Shown here piece by piece: positions 5,403-6,145 of a DNA stretch of 6,145 bases. The translations under genes and the position numbers were made by a program. A model generated the notes under the pieces. That model saw nothing but the letters and a program-made list of their open reading frames with translations. It searched no databases and had not been told where the DNA came from. Every line of letters begins with the position of its first letter. Position 1 is the first letter of the stretch. The DNA comes from Clostridiales bacterium (GTDB lineage: Bacteria > Bacillota > Clostridia > Oscillospirales > Oscillospiraceae): assembly GCA_019421525.1 (NCBI GenBank), contig JAHZFC010000021.1, forward strand, positions 14,315 through 20,459. Reading direction: 5' to 3'.

Positions 5403-6145
5403 TCAGTGGGCCCCAAAGATGCTCCGGGAGATGCTGCCCGTCTTGAACAGCATGAAACACAAAAGCACCGTGTAGCCCATAGCCCCCCAAATGGAGCCGA
5501 TGGGGTCGCCGCTGGTGGCGATGCCCTGGACGAGCACCGCGTAGATCGCCACGCATACCAGGATGAGCAGCCCCTGGAATCCGATGGCGAACAGGGACTT
5601 GATGTAGTTTTGCCCCATGCCGCCCAGCTCCCGGTTGGCGAGGGTCGCCATAGGGATGGGGGCCAGACTGGACATGACGTAGATTTCCAGCATACGGCCA
5701 TACACAATGACGAAAATGACGATGTTCAACGCAAACATACACACCTGGATCAAGATGGACTGCATGAACAGCCCCAGCAGGGAGCCGATGCCCATGCCCT
5801 CCAGCGTGGCCTCCAGGTCGGCCAGCATATCCGCCGTAATATCCGTGGAGCCCTGAACGAGCCCGGACGCGCTGGCAATCACGCTCTGCGACACGTCGAA
5901 CACCGCCATGACAATATTAAAAGTGTTGGAAAGAATCAGGATGGCGATGGCCGTCTTGAACATCCACTTGTAGATGTTCGCCACGTCAACCTCGTGCATA
6001 TTGTTCTTTTCCAAAAGCATCTGAATGAGCTCATAGGTGGCGACAAAGGTCAGCACCATGCCCGCTATCGGCAGGATCACCGTCTCGGAGAGCTGCCGGA
6101 TCAGGGAGAACACCCCGGCGTTCCATGCCGCCGGGGTGGTTCCCA
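5403..6145 (-). CDS. VirB6-like polytopic conjugal transfer protein, 5' end cut by window edge
   Basis: This is the membrane channel component of the mating apparatus, of the VirB6/TrbL-like type found in Tn1549/CTn2-like elements. The frame is open to the right edge, and the residues before the GTG at 6113 (GTTPAAWNAG) fit the family. The gene therefore begins outside the window, and 6113 should not be taken as its start. About 246 residues are visible. Hydrophobic stretches include ETVILPIAGMVLTFVATYEL, FKTAIAILILSNTFNIVMAV, a long one from LLGLFMQSILIQVCMFALNI into VIFVIVYGRMLEIYVM, then FAIGFQGLLILVCVAIYAVL and a last one near WGAMGYTVLLCFMLF. This makes about five or six spans. The protein ends naturally with KTGSISRSIFGAH. 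The cytosine methyltransferase ribosome site follows within two bases. In related elements PrgI usually follows closely, so the four genes after it look like an insertion. Confidence 0.9.
   Translation of the reverse strand, partial: GTTPAAWNAGVFSLIRQLSETVILPIAGMVLTFVATYELIQMLLEKNNMHEVDVANIYKWMFKTAIAILILSNTFNIVMAVFDVSQSVIASASGLVQGSTDITADMLADLEATLEGMGIGSLLGLFMQSILIQVCMFALNIVIFVIVYGRMLEIYVMSSLAPIPMATLANRELGGMGQNYIKSLFAIGFQGLLILVCVAIYAVLVQGIATSGDPIGSIWGAMGYTVLLCFMLFKTGSISRSIFGAH

Noticed and set aside
5390..5707. Upstream extension of the cytosine methyltransferase frame into the VirB6 gene
   Set aside because: The extension is Ser/Arg/Cys-rich, overlaps the conserved VirB6 C-terminus in another frame, and the ribosome site lies downstream of it.
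5221..5742. A minus-strand open frame of 173 codons across the VirB6/methyltransferase junction
   Set aside because: It is out of frame with both genes, His/Arg/Gly-rich, and has no motif or ribosome site.

Overview
The window looks like part of the conjugation module of an integrative and conjugative element from a GC-rich gut Clostridia-type Firmicute (Oscillospiraceae or Lachnospiraceae relatives). This rests on gene content: a VirB6-like multi-span protein, a PrgI-family protein and a VirB4-type ATPase in the order seen in Tn1549/CTn2-like elements, with strong AGGAGG ribosome binding sites. The exact host cannot be told from sequence alone.

Every supported gene lies on the minus strand, so the operon reads from high to low coordinates. 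It enters with the 3' part of a VirB6-like channel protein (6145-5403). Next come a C5-cytosine DNA methyltransferase (about 5389-4316), an enlarged SpoVG-like protein (4312-3758), a DPPY-type amino-methyltransferase (3768-2971) and an MT-A70-type adenine methyltransferase (2952-2467). The transfer genes then resume with PrgI (2391-1984) and VirB4 (from about 2036, running off the left edge). Genes are separated by 0-75 bases or overlap, so one transcript with translational coupling is likely. No promoter, terminator, RNA gene, CRISPR array, integrase or origin was found, and there is no gap over 300 bases.

The block between VirB6 and PrgI is a methylation and DNA-binding cassette inside the mating-channel operon: three methyltransferases of different classes and a SpoVG-like protein, with no restriction endonuclease visible. 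The likely use is marking element DNA, either to evade recipient restriction or to regulate the element; this is inference.

The points most worth checking are these. (1) A 169-codon open frame inside the cytosine methyltransferase gene, whose product resembles a recurring clostridial hypothetical-protein pattern. (2) An apparent TGG-to-TGA change that removes the C-terminal GNE segment of the MT-A70 enzyme. (3) No normal start codon for the cytosine methyltransferase, with ACG at the expected place. (4) Two near-identical palindromes that bracket the DPPY plus MT-A70 gene pair.
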